NCBI RefSeq assembly: GCF_023716925.1
Contig: NZ_JAMQQG010000010.1
Span: 1 to 46,331 of the forward strand
DNA: 46,331 nt
Source: Frankia sp. R82
Lineage (GTDB): Bacteria > Actinomycetota > Actinomycetes > Frankiales > Frankiaceae
Reading direction: 5' to 3'
The first letter of the stretch is position 1; every line of letters begins with the position of its first letter. The position numbers and the translations under genes are program-made. Below are positions 1-7,220 of this stretch, piece by piece. The notes under the pieces were generated by a model. The model was not told where the DNA came from and made no database searches. It saw nothing but the letters and a program-made list of their open reading frames with translations.

Positions 1-77
1 GGCAGCAGCGGCTCCACCAACTCCCACAACTCATCCGGGACCAGCCGCCCGGCGAGGCTGCTCTCCAACACATCCAT
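1..77 (-). mobile_element. IS5-family transposase, N-terminal start only (cut by window edge)
   Basis: Reading leftward from the ATG at 77, the 25 visible residues contain LVPDELWELVEPLLP. This is the characteristic opening of actinobacterial IS5-family transposases, just before the usual Pro-rich stretch. The rest of the element lies outside the window, so its family assignment rests on this motif alone. No stop codon separates it from the upstream permease frame. The IS end must lie somewhere upstream of 77, perhaps near 100-125, but I cannot fix the inverted repeat without the other end. Confidence 0.6.
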
Positions 78-1784
78 CACGCAAGACACGCTCTCAGTGC
101 AGTTTTCCAGCTCTTGGTATTCCCTCGATCGAACAATCATCACATGGGAGAATACGCTGGACCAGAGCAGTACGACGCAATCCATGACATAGCGATTCAG
201 GTTCTTGCCGTGGTCGTGAACCCACGCCAGGAACAGCAGCCCGGCAAGATAGCAGGCCAGCCAGAGCGCGACCGAGACCGCTTTCCGGTCCCGGTCTCTC
301 AGGCGGCCGTCCTGCCGCCTGAACTCACGAAAAATCCTGCGGGGCTCCGGATATCCGAACAGTGCCACGCCGACGCAGAGAAGGCCGATGGACAGGGCCA
401 AGATCCCGCTGCCGGCTTCAAAGAGCATGAATGCTGTCGCGACGATGACCGCCCGTGCCGACAGAGCCCACAGGCGACGTCCTGTGGTTTGTGGAGAGCG
501 CGGGTCCCTGCCTATTCTGTACTGTGTGGCGAGCACCACCGCAGGAAAGGCGTACAGCAGCAGTCCCAGTACCCCGCTCACATTGGACAGCACGGACCAG
601 TGCCCCCCGAACAGCAGGATCAGGACAACCCCGAGGACGACGTTGGTGATCAGGACATACAGATAGACAGGGTCGGAGAAGATGTCGCGATGTTTGGCGA
701 GAAAGGGGTGTGTCAGATCCTCCTTCGCGAGGGCGGCGATCTCCACGGGAAGCACGTAGGCGTAGACGAGCCCCACGCCCAGAGGGGCAACCACGGCTGT
801 GACCTCCAGCATGCTATGAAGGGTCTTTTGCAGGAATCCGTCCGTGGTCGACTGGGCTATCTGCTCGTAGGTCAGAGAAGATGTCGCGTAGTTCGAGTTG
901 TAGGCCAGCTGCAACAGAACGTAGATGGCGATGGCGATGACGACAGCGCCGAGGACGCTCAGCCAGATTCGGGCTTTCGCTTTGATGGAACCGTCGTCCC
1001 TGACGGCTTCGGCATAGTCCAACGGGCCCTGGAAACCGAGGTAGGAGTATATGACGCTCCCACTGACCAGTGTGGGCCAGAGACCCTTTCCGTGCTGGTT
1101 TGAGAGAGAGTGCAGAAATTTGGTCCAGAAGTTGTCCTGGCTCGGGTAGTCGCAATTGGAGGACTCGTCGCCAGTAATGCCTGAATGTCGACTGTACCAG
1201 AGAAGGGTTACGGCGATGAAGATGACGGCAAGCACCTTGGCGGCCGTTATCACTGCGGTGAGCCCGACGAACGGACGTTTCGGTATCACGGCCACCATGA
1301 TCGTAATTGCTACCATGAGGGCGATGGCGACACCATACCCAGACCAGTACCTCAACACCTGATCTTTACCGTTGACGCAGCCGATGGAAGAATCCCAAAG
1401 CGCCAGGGTCGCCGCGGTCGCCTCGCTGGCCAGGTTGATCAGATAATAGATCCAGAGCGTGACGGCGACGACCACTGCTACCATCGGCCCGCAGTAGCTC
1501 AGTGGGTGGAGAATGAGCCCGCCGGTCTTCGGTTCGTCGGCGCCAAGTTTCGCCATCACGGCGGCGAACGCCAGCATGGCGACGCCGCCCACGATCCAGG
1601 AGTCGATAGCCGTGCTGTTGCTGCCCGCCTCCACGCGAGCGTGCGCGGGCGCAAGGAGCCATCCGGAGCCGATCACGCCGCCGGCAGCCAAACCGAACAG
1701 CAAAAAGAGCCCCAGCCAGCGGTTCGAGTCTGGCCGGGGCCGGTCCGGCCGTTCCTTGACAGGACGGAAGTTCCCGAAAATCAT
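78..1784 (-). CDS. APC-superfamily amino acid permease, C-terminus running into an IS5 transposase
   Basis: This membrane transporter of the amino acid-polyamine-organocation family begins at ATG 1784 (MIFGNFRPVKERPD). An N-terminal helix carries the GGVIGSGWLL motif typical of TM1 in the family. About 12 hydrophobic segments follow, and the last is LLWSSVFSHVMIV near 130-180. The opening resembles aspartate:proton symporters of the YveA type, but the substrate is only a guess. I checked every codon from 1784 to 1 and found no stop, so the frame continues straight into the IS5 transposase ATG at 77. The natural C-terminus therefore seems to have been replaced by a few IS-derived residues (about 120 downward). 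Most helices are intact, so function may persist. Confidence 0.75.
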
Positions 1785-2164
1785 CGTGCTTCCCCCGTAG
1801 CAGCGACAGTTGCAGGCAGATCGTACGGTCTTTCGAAGCGGACACTGTGAGGTTCTGTCCGGCCCGTCCCGATAGGGGGAGCATGACCCACCGGCACTGC
1901 CCACGGGTGTGACCGGGCCGGCTTCCTTGGCAAAACAGCGACTGGAGTATCGGGGCGTGCGGTAAGACGCCGGTAGCGCGAGCGCGGCGGCACCTCTCAT
2001 GACCTGCGCTCGGCTGGTGGGGGTCCCGCAGGGGTGGCTGGTGCCGAGGCGGCCGGGACGTCGGAGTTCGGGGCCACGGGGCTGGTAGGTGGCGAGGATG
2101 CGGTACCAGCGCGGTGCCGAACGATGTCGGCCACAGGGCCGACAGTGGCGGTGCTGGTACCGGT
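1785..2164. other. Intergenic stretch, no gene recognised
   Basis: The stretch lies upstream of the permease and before the oxidoreductase remnant. Open frames exist on both strands, but none gives a recognisable protein. It presumably holds the permease promoter, and I see no clear -35/-10 pair. Confidence 0.4.
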
Positions 2165-2478
2165 CTCATACCGTTGGCCGAGCCCGCGGCAGCGAGGGAA
2201 CTCGGCCGGGCATCGACGGCCTTCTACACGACCGTCCCGGCTACCTTCGCAACGTCGGACGGATGGGCTTTGGCGAGGCCGCCATCACCGATCGCAATGA
2301 TGCGTTCGTCGATGGCGTCACGGTGTGGGGCAGCCTGGAGTCCATCGTGGCGCGGGTCGCCGAGTATCACGCGGCAGGCGCCGACCAGGTGGTGCTCGGC
2401 CTGCACCTGCCCGCAGGCGCCGCCCCTGGACGGGAGGCCGCCTGGCAGGCACGCCTCACGCAGGCACTGCTGCCCTGA
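2165..2478 (+). pseudogene. C-terminal remnant of an F420-dependent LLM-class oxidoreductase, frameshifted
   Basis: Two frames together spell the tail of a luciferase-like F420-dependent oxidoreductase (TIGR03620-like). Frame 2 (2165-2239) gives LIPLAEPAAARELGRAS and FYTTVP. From about 2239 the sequence continues in frame 1 as GYLRNVGRMGF, then VWGSLESIVARVAEYHAAGA and DQVVLGLHLP, ending at the TGA before 2479. The family normally has an aspartate/arginine helix followed by YLxLxNYxxNLxRLGF at this point, so the join reads naturally only across a +1 shift near 2238. The N-terminal two-thirds, including the F420-binding barrel, is missing, so this is a dead fragment. The family assignment comes from memory of the C-terminal pattern. 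Confidence 0.65.
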
Positions 2479-2784
2479 ACGCAGGGGCGCTGCTGCCCTG
2501 AGCGCAAGGGACGGAGTGGGGGAGAGGCGCTGCACCCGGCGCAGGTCTCGCTGAATGCCAGGAGAAAGCCCTACTACTGCCACGTCGCGAGAGTGCGGTC
2601 AGGGCGGCGGTGGACCGCAGCTGCGGGATCAGGATTGCTGACGTGGTCGAGAGCTCACCCTCGGCCGTCTCGGCAAACGAGACCAGATGCCGGGCGGTGC
2701 ACCCTGCGACGCACTCGTCGTCGAGGTCTGGCACAGTGAAAATGCGGGCGTCCAAGCGTCCCGGCGCCCAGGTCTCGGGAGGTC
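2479..2784. other. Intergenic stretch with a short direct repeat
   Basis: No gene is recognised here. A near-perfect direct repeat of gctgctgccctgarcgca occurs around 2464-2508, right at the end of the oxidoreductase remnant. The remainder leads into the haemoglobin gene. Confidence 0.4.
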
Positions 2785-3237
2785 ATGGTGGGTTCCTCGC
2801 TCTACTCCGAGGTCGGCGGTCTTGACGGCCTGCGGCAGTTGTCCGCGGCGTTCTACGAGCGCGTGCTCGCGGACGAACTGCTCGCCCCCGTGTTCGCGCA
2901 TTTCACCCCGACCCACCTTGATCATGTGGCCGTCTGGCTGGCAGAGGTGTTCGGTGGCCCAGCCGACTTCTCGGCGCATCTCGGCGGGCATCAGGCGCTC
3001 CTGCGCAGCCACCTCGGGCTCGGCATCCGCGACGAGCACCGGCAACGCTGGCTGGACCTGATGGCGGACGCGATCGGCGAGGTGCTCCCTGGCCAGCCGG
3101 AACTGGCCGCGACACTCATGGACTATTTCGACTGGGGCACCGCAATCGCTCAACAGGTCTCGCAGGACCCCGCCGAAACCGATCTGGGCGACCCCGGACC
3201 CACCCCACGCTGGGGACACCAGGGACTCGTGCACTGA
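2785..3237 (+). CDS. Group II truncated haemoglobin (trHbO-like)
   Basis: This is a small haem protein of 150 residues that binds O2 or NO-type ligands in the cytoplasm. Landmarks fit the 2-on-2 group II globin fold: FYERV with the B10 tyrosine near residue 24, LAPVFAHF in the CD region, FGGPADFSAHLGGH, LLRSHL with the likely proximal F8 histidine near residue 72, and QRWLDLM with the G8 tryptophan typical of group II. The start at 2785 follows a GGGAGG run by only a few bases, so the GTG at 2788 is possible. The C-terminal 25 residues are Pro/Gly-rich and probably disordered. It sits alone, intact, between two gene remnants. Confidence 0.88.
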   Translation: MVGSSLYSEVGGLDGLRQLSAAFYERVLADELLAPVFAHFTPTHLDHVAVWLAEVFGGPADFSAHLGGHQALLRSHLGLGIRDEHRQRWLDLMADAIGEVLPGQPELAATLMDYFDWGTAIAQQVSQDPAETDLGDPGPTPRWGHQGLVH

Positions 3238-3402
3238 CCCCGTCGCCGTCGCGGTGAGGAGCTCGCCGAGTTCCCGCGTGCGCTCCACGTCGAGCTTCCA
3301 CGCTGGTCAAGCTTCCGCGCTGATGCGGAGTGCGGAACATCCGTCTGATCGAAAGGCCCTGCGGTCAGCGGGCCGGGGCACGCGGCAACGCCCGGGTCTG
3401 CT

Positions 3403-3627
3403 CCAGATGGCGGAGAGCTGGCCTACACCGCGTTCTCCGGCACCCACCAGGACGCGATCAGCAACGGGCTGGCCTACCACGAGTCGCGGGCGCACACGCT
3501 GGGGGTGCCGGCCGGCTTCTTTCGGGTGGCGCAGGTCACGGCGGACGAGAGCGCATCCCGTACGTGGACCGCATACCTGACACCGGGAACGCGTCCCGCT
3601 CATGTCCGATCTGATAGCGGGCGGTGA
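3403..3627 (+). pseudogene. 2-isopropylmalate synthase (leuA) fragment
   Basis: Reading frame 1 from 3403 gives [19 protein letters not shown] then [15 protein letters not shown], ending at TGA 3625-3627. This matches the conserved LeuA segment in which a Gly-Gly-(D/E)-L precedes (Y/F)TAFSGSHQDAI near the end of the catalytic barrel. Nothing upstream gives the earlier barrel strands. After about residue 45 the match fades, with a possible shift to frame 3 ([13 protein letters not shown]) that would fit the following LeuA segment. With no start codon and no regulatory domain, this is a relic of a duplicated or replaced leuA copy rather than the leucine-pathway gene. Confidence 0.6.
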
Positions 3628-3674
3628 TTGCCGGGCCGACAACCAAGATCGGCCCTTTTTGGGTCTCCGGATGA

Positions 3675-3821
3675 GGGACGACCGTCCTGCCCTCTTCGGT
3701 CGGCTACGCGCTGTCCTTGTTCGACGTGGCGAGCTGCCAGCAGGTATACATCCTCATCGCCAGTGGCGGTCCGCCCCACTACTTCCGCGGCGAGGTCACG
3801 ATCACCGTGATCTTCGTATAG
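3675..3821 (+). pseudogene. Possible C-terminal remnant of an unknown (secreted?) protein
   Basis: The open frame between TGA 3672-3674 and TAG 3819-3821 encodes LFDVASCQQVYILIASGG and HYFRGEVTITVIFV. This alternating hydrophobic beta-like pattern looks like real protein rather than noise. No ATG, GTG or TTG start precedes it in frame, so it is probably another degraded tail. Family unknown. Confidence 0.25.
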
Positions 3822-4497
3822 CTCAATAATCAACGCGAAGCCATCTGGGCCGGCAGTAGAATGAGCTTGTTCCAATCCTCCTTCCCTGGATGGACAGATG
3901 AACGCTGTGGCTTATGTGATTTCCTGGGTACGGGACCGCTGGGCGGCGCGGGCTGAGCGCCGGGACGGGCGTGACCGCGGCCGGTGGCTGGCTCGCTCAT
4001 CCTGGTCCGATAGTCCCGCCAGACCAGGCAGGCGCTCACCCCGTCGGCCAGAGTCCTGACCGCATGGCCCTCTGATCCTGGGCGGGGTTCTCGGGTCTGT
4101 AGGAGTCATCCCTGGACTCCTGCAGACCACTTTGCCTCGGTCGGGCATTGCTTCGTGTCGCACCCCGACTTCTGTCCGCCCGGTGGGGGTGCTACGCGCG
4201 GGCGCCAGCGGCCCGCCTGCCTCCGGCCTGGCCACTATCGGGACGCACGTAGGGCGCCTGCTCGTCAAGATCGAGGCACGGGGCCCTGCGCGGCTGGTGA
4301 TCGCCGTTTATGGGAACGGGCTGTTCAGGGCCGGCGGGCTTCCCGCTGGCCGTGCGCGAGTGGGACCTGCGGCGCGATTCTGGCAAGGCATCAGGCTGAA
4401 CATCGGGCTTCGTCCGTTGCTACCTGCTCGCCGAAGACAGCTACTTGGCCGAAGGGCGTTGCGGAACCCGGCCGTCGGCCGGAGGCGGGTGGGCCGG
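3822..4497. other. Degraded or intergenic zone with no recognisable gene
   Basis: Open frames on both strands are Arg/Pro-rich and match nothing I know. Given the remnants on its left side, this is best read as decayed DNA. No terminator hairpin or tRNA was seen. Confidence 0.35.
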
Positions 4498-4788
4498 TCA
4501 GCCGTTCTGCTGGTGCCAGTGGTGGACGAGGAGCAGGTTGACGATCGTCGGCACGGCGAGTGCGAGGGAGAGCTTCTGCCGGTCGGACACCCCGAGGGCG
4601 ACCACGCCGACGGCGAACCATGCGGCCTGGAACGCGGGGAGTGTGCCACCGTGCCGGGGCACGGTGGCACACGGAGCGCCGAACAGCGACCAGAGAACGG
4701 CCATGACGACAACGCAGCCGAGCGCCGAGCCCGTCTTCAGCCATCGACCAGCGCTCACGGTCTGGTAGCCCCACAGGCCCACCGCCAC
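4498..4788 (-). CDS. DUF2568 (YrdB-like) small membrane protein, start damaged or unclear
   Basis: The protein has about 96 residues and three to four hydrophobic segments: an aromatic first helix, then VVVMAVLWSLFGAP, AAWFAVGVVALGV and LSLALAVPTIVNLLLVHHW. The LWxLFxAP motif is the hallmark of DUF2568/YrdB proteins of unknown function. GTG 4788 is the first usable start in frame. The frame remains open upstream with the typical family opening (AAAFLLELAVYVAVGLWG), but no start codon occurs before the TGA at 4897. The missing N-terminal residues (LKLPNASI) appear in another frame, so a small indel near 4830 may have broken the start. It lies just downstream of the sigma-factor gene on the same strand. 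Confidence 0.6.
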   Translation of the reverse strand: MAVGLWGYQTVSAGRWLKTGSALGCVVVMAVLWSLFGAPCATVPRHGGTLPAFQAAWFAVGVVALGVSDRQKLSLALAVPTIVNLLLVHHWHQQNG

Positions 4789-4896
4789 GTAGACGGCGAG
4801 CTCTAGCAGGAATGCCGCCGCAAGATCGATGCGTTCGGCAGCTTGAGTACGGGACTCTCCCTCGTTTCTCTGCGTCCTGATTCGATGGGTCGGTGC

Positions 4897-5922
4897 TCAG
4901 TCGAGGGTTCGAGGCAGGCCGAGATACGGGGCGGTGGCCGTCTCGAATCGGGTGATCTCGCAGACCAGGTTACCGGCGAGTGCGACCACGATGATGCCTG
5001 CGAGGTGCAGGCCGCCAGTGACGGGATCGCGGAGGTACTCGCCCCACGCATGCTGGCCGTTCGCGCGTACGGGCACCATCCGGTCGATTTGCTGGACACG
5101 GCTGTGGATCACGGTGAAGAACCGGCGGATCGCCTCGTGACCGCGGTACTCGAACGGCAGGGGCGGCATCCGGACCCAGGCGTCGTCGGTCATCAGCGCT
5201 ACCAGCGCGTCCACGTCGAGTTCGGTGAAGGCGGCGACGAAACGGTTGAGGAGCGCGCGTTCCACTGGGCTGCCCGGATCCGGCGGTGGCGGACCCGGTG
5301 AGCGGGCCGCGTTCATCGTGGCGCGGGCGCGACGAAGTGCGCTGGTGACCGCGTCCTCGGTGAGTCCGAGCAGGCCAGCGGTCTCGCTCGCGCGGTAGCC
5401 GAGCACGTCGCGCAGGAGCAGGACGGCCCGTTGGTTCGGCGGCAGCAGTTGGACGGCGGTGACGAACGCGAGCGAGATCGCCTCGCGGGATTCGTACCGG
5501 GCCTCGGGCCCCGGGGCCTGGTCGGGCAGCCCTTTCAGGAGGGTGTCCGGATACGGCTGCAGCCACGTGACCTCACCCAGACGGCTCGGCTCCGGTGGCG
5601 GGGCGGCCAGCGTCGATGCCGTCGTCGGCCGGCGCGTGGACGAACGCAGCTGGTTGAGGCATCGGTTGGTGGCGATCCGGTAGAGCCAGGTCCGCACGGA
5701 CGCCCGTCCTTCGAAGCCGGACAGCCCGAGCCACGCCGACAGCAGTGTCTCCTGCACTGCGTCCTGCGCGTCCTGGAACGAGCCGAGCATCCGGTAGCAG
5801 TGCATCCCCAGCTCGGCGCGGTAGGGCTCGACGAGATCGGCGAACGCGTCGTGGTAGCCGCCGCGGGCCCGCTGGAGCAGTTCCGCCGGCTCCGCGTCCT
5901 TCGACATCGACTCCTTCGGCAT
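4897..5922 (-). CDS. sigG: ECF sigma factor with SnoaL-like C-terminal domain (SigG/TIGR02960-like)
   Basis: This extracytoplasmic-function sigma-70 factor has 341 residues and directs RNA polymerase to a small regulon. Region 2 (about residues 15-85) shows the HCYRMLGSFQDAQDAVQETL segment and the WLYRIATNRCLN end of region 2. Region 4 (about 150-205) has LPPNQRAVLLLRDVLG and a helix-turn-helix (SETAGLLGLTEDAV). After a Pro-rich linker (about 207-220), residues 220-341 form a SnoaL-like fold (LMTDDAWVRMPPLPFEYRG), as in the SigG/SigJ groups, where the extra domain acts in place of a classic anti-sigma factor. ATG 5922 is preceded by GGAGGGG at good spacing. The open frame extends far upstream, but that part is non-coding. 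It is divergent from a dehydrogenase gene that it may control. Confidence 0.88.
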   Translation of the reverse strand: MPKESMSKDAEPAELLQRARGGYHDAFADLVEPYRAELGMHCYRMLGSFQDAQDAVQETLLSAWLGLSGFEGRASVRTWLYRIATNRCLNQLRSSTRRPTTASTLAAPPPEPSRLGEVTWLQPYPDTLLKGLPDQAPGPEARYESREAISLAFVTAVQLLPPNQRAVLLLRDVLGYRASETAGLLGLTEDAVTSALRRARATMNAARSPGPPPPDPGSPVERALLNRFVAAFTELDVDALVALMTDDAWVRMPPLPFEYRGHEAIRRFFTVIHSRVQQIDRMVPVRANGQHAWGEYLRDPVTGGLHLAGIIVVALAGNLVCEITRFETATAPYLGLPRTLD

Positions 5923-6040
5923 CGGGTCCCCTCCATGTCGGTCGTCTCTCCACCTACTGACACCGGGCACGGGCGGAACTGGTCGCTGCCAGCCCGCCCA
6001 GTTTTCGGCGAGCGTCGGGTCTGTCCAAGCGAACGCATCC

Positions 6041-6076
6041 ATACCGGCCGCGACCCCCATACCGGCCGCGACCCCC
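6041..6076. repeat. 18-bp perfect tandem duplication in the sigma/SDR intergenic region
   Basis: The unit ataccggccgcgaccccc occurs twice in a row (6041-6058 and 6059-6076). It lies in the 216-bp region between the divergent sigma factor and SDR genes. Confidence 0.9.
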
Positions 6077-6135
6077 ATGGCGCCCGCCGCCCCAGGACGC
6101 CCGCAAGGGCTGCTCCACACAGAGGAGGACGAATC

Positions 6136-6177
6136 GTGATGAACGACTCCAGTGACGTGATGAACGACTCCAGTGAC
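6136..6177 (+). repeat. 21-bp perfect tandem duplication covering the SDR start codon
   Basis: The 21-base unit starting gtgatgaacgactcc is repeated exactly at 6136-6156 and 6157-6177. It duplicates the start codon and the first six residues, so the protein begins MNDSSDVMNDSSDL and has two candidate ATGs (6139 and 6160). Confidence 0.92.
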
Positions 6178-6933
6178 CTGTCCGCCCGGACCACACTCGT
6201 GGTCGGGGCAAGCCGAGGTCTGGGACGCGGCATCGCCGAGGCCTTCGCCGGAGCCGGTGCCCCCGTCGTCGCGGTCGCCCGAACCAGTGCGGCGCTCGCC
6301 GAACTGGCTGCCACCAACACGCGCATCCAGACGATGGTCGCCGACGCGACCGACGCAGCCGCCCCGGGGAACCTCTTTGACCGCTACGAGCCGGCGATCG
6401 TCGTTCTGGTGGCCGGCGCCACGCCGCCGATGCGTCCGCTGCACCACCAGACCTGGGAGACGTTCTCGGTGAACTGGCACACCGACGTGCGGATCGCGTT
6501 CCACTGGCTCCGGGAGTCGCTGCTCCGGCCGCTCCGCCCCGGCTCCAGGGTGATCGTGATCAGCAGCGGCGCCGCGCTGGCTGGTTCCCCGCTCAGCGGC
6601 GGATACGCCGGTGCCAAAGCGACCCAGCGCCGGATCACCGGTTACGCGCGCGACGAAGCGGACCGCGCCGGGCTCGGCATCACCTTCACCGCCGTGCTTC
6701 CCCGGCTCACGCCCCGAACCGACCTCGGTCGGCCTGCGGTCCACGCTTACGCAGAGCGCGCCGGCCAGGCCGAGGACGACTACGTCCTTGGGCTGGGCGC
6801 GCCCCTGACGCCTGAGATCGCCGGGGCGGCGTTGGTCGACCTGGCCCGAGCCGACGCGGTCACCGTCGCGCCCGACTATCTGCTCACCGCCGAGGGTCTG
6901 CGAGAACTGCCTCGGACCGATGCGCCCGGCTGA
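6139..6933 (+). CDS. Short-chain dehydrogenase/reductase (SDR)
   Basis: This NAD(P)-dependent oxidoreductase of the classical SDR type has 264 residues. The Rossmann nucleotide-binding motif is VVGASRGLGRGIAEAF (about residues 22-37), a VGASxGxGxG variant of TGxxxGxG. The catalytic serine lies in VIVISSGAAL, and the YxxxK pair is in GGYAGAKATQ. The substrate is unknown. Ribosome-binding sequence AGAGGAGGA at 6121-6129 fits ATG 6139; the duplicated ATG at 6160 is further away and less likely. Divergent arrangement with an ECF sigma factor gene suggests sigma-dependent control, which is common for SigG-type loci but is inference here. Confidence 0.85.
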   Translation: MNDSSDVMNDSSDLSARTTLVVGASRGLGRGIAEAFAGAGAPVVAVARTSAALAELAATNTRIQTMVADATDAAAPGNLFDRYEPAIVVLVAGATPPMRPLHHQTWETFSVNWHTDVRIAFHWLRESLLRPLRPGSRVIVISSGAALAGSPLSGGYAGAKATQRRITGYARDEADRAGLGITFTAVLPRLTPRTDLGRPAVHAYAERAGQAEDDYVLGLGAPLTPEIAGAALVDLARADAVTVAPDYLLTAEGLRELPRTDAPG

Positions 6934-7220
6934 GGCCCGGACCGCGGCCACCTTCGGCTGCCAGCGGCGTGACACCAATGCCCGCGGATGACGGTCTTCT
7001 GGCTGGACTGAGCTGGCAGGTCAGGTGGGCTGGCGCGCGCCCGAGGGGGCTGCGGGCGCCGGTGGGAGCCGAGTGACCAGGGCCCGGGCCGGCCCTGCGC
7101 CGGTGTGAAGTCGTTTGCGGAGTGTGTCGGCGGAGATGGGCGGAACGACGGAGACGGTAATACGGGAAGGCGACGATGCGAGCTCTGATCACTGCAAGCT
7201 CTGATCACTCTTCGTCGTCG
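6934..7220. other. Intergenic stretch with short repeats
   Basis: No gene is seen. It contains a 13-bp direct repeat agctctgatcact (7181-7193 and 7197-7209). It also holds one copy of a dispersed repeat (7075-7120) whose partner is at 13324-13368. Confidence 0.5.
7075..7120. repeat. Dispersed imperfect repeat, copy A
   Basis: About 46 bp starting gaccagggcccgggc and ending gtttgcgg. It matches 13324-13368 at roughly 85-90 percent by eye with a single 1-bp gap. Neither copy lies in a recognised gene. Confidence 0.6.

Noticed and set aside
114-1103. 329-codon plus-strand frame at the window start
   Set aside because: Antisense to the APC permease; Q/D/R-rich with no domain.
4895-4930. tRNA-like gggttcgaggc motif
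   Set aside because: It lies inside the sigma-factor 3' end, and no cloverleaf can be drawn around it.
5923-6978. Long upstream extension of the sigma-factor frame
   Set aside because: It overlaps the SDR gene and has no domain; ATG 5922 has a strong ribosome site and begins the conserved sequence.
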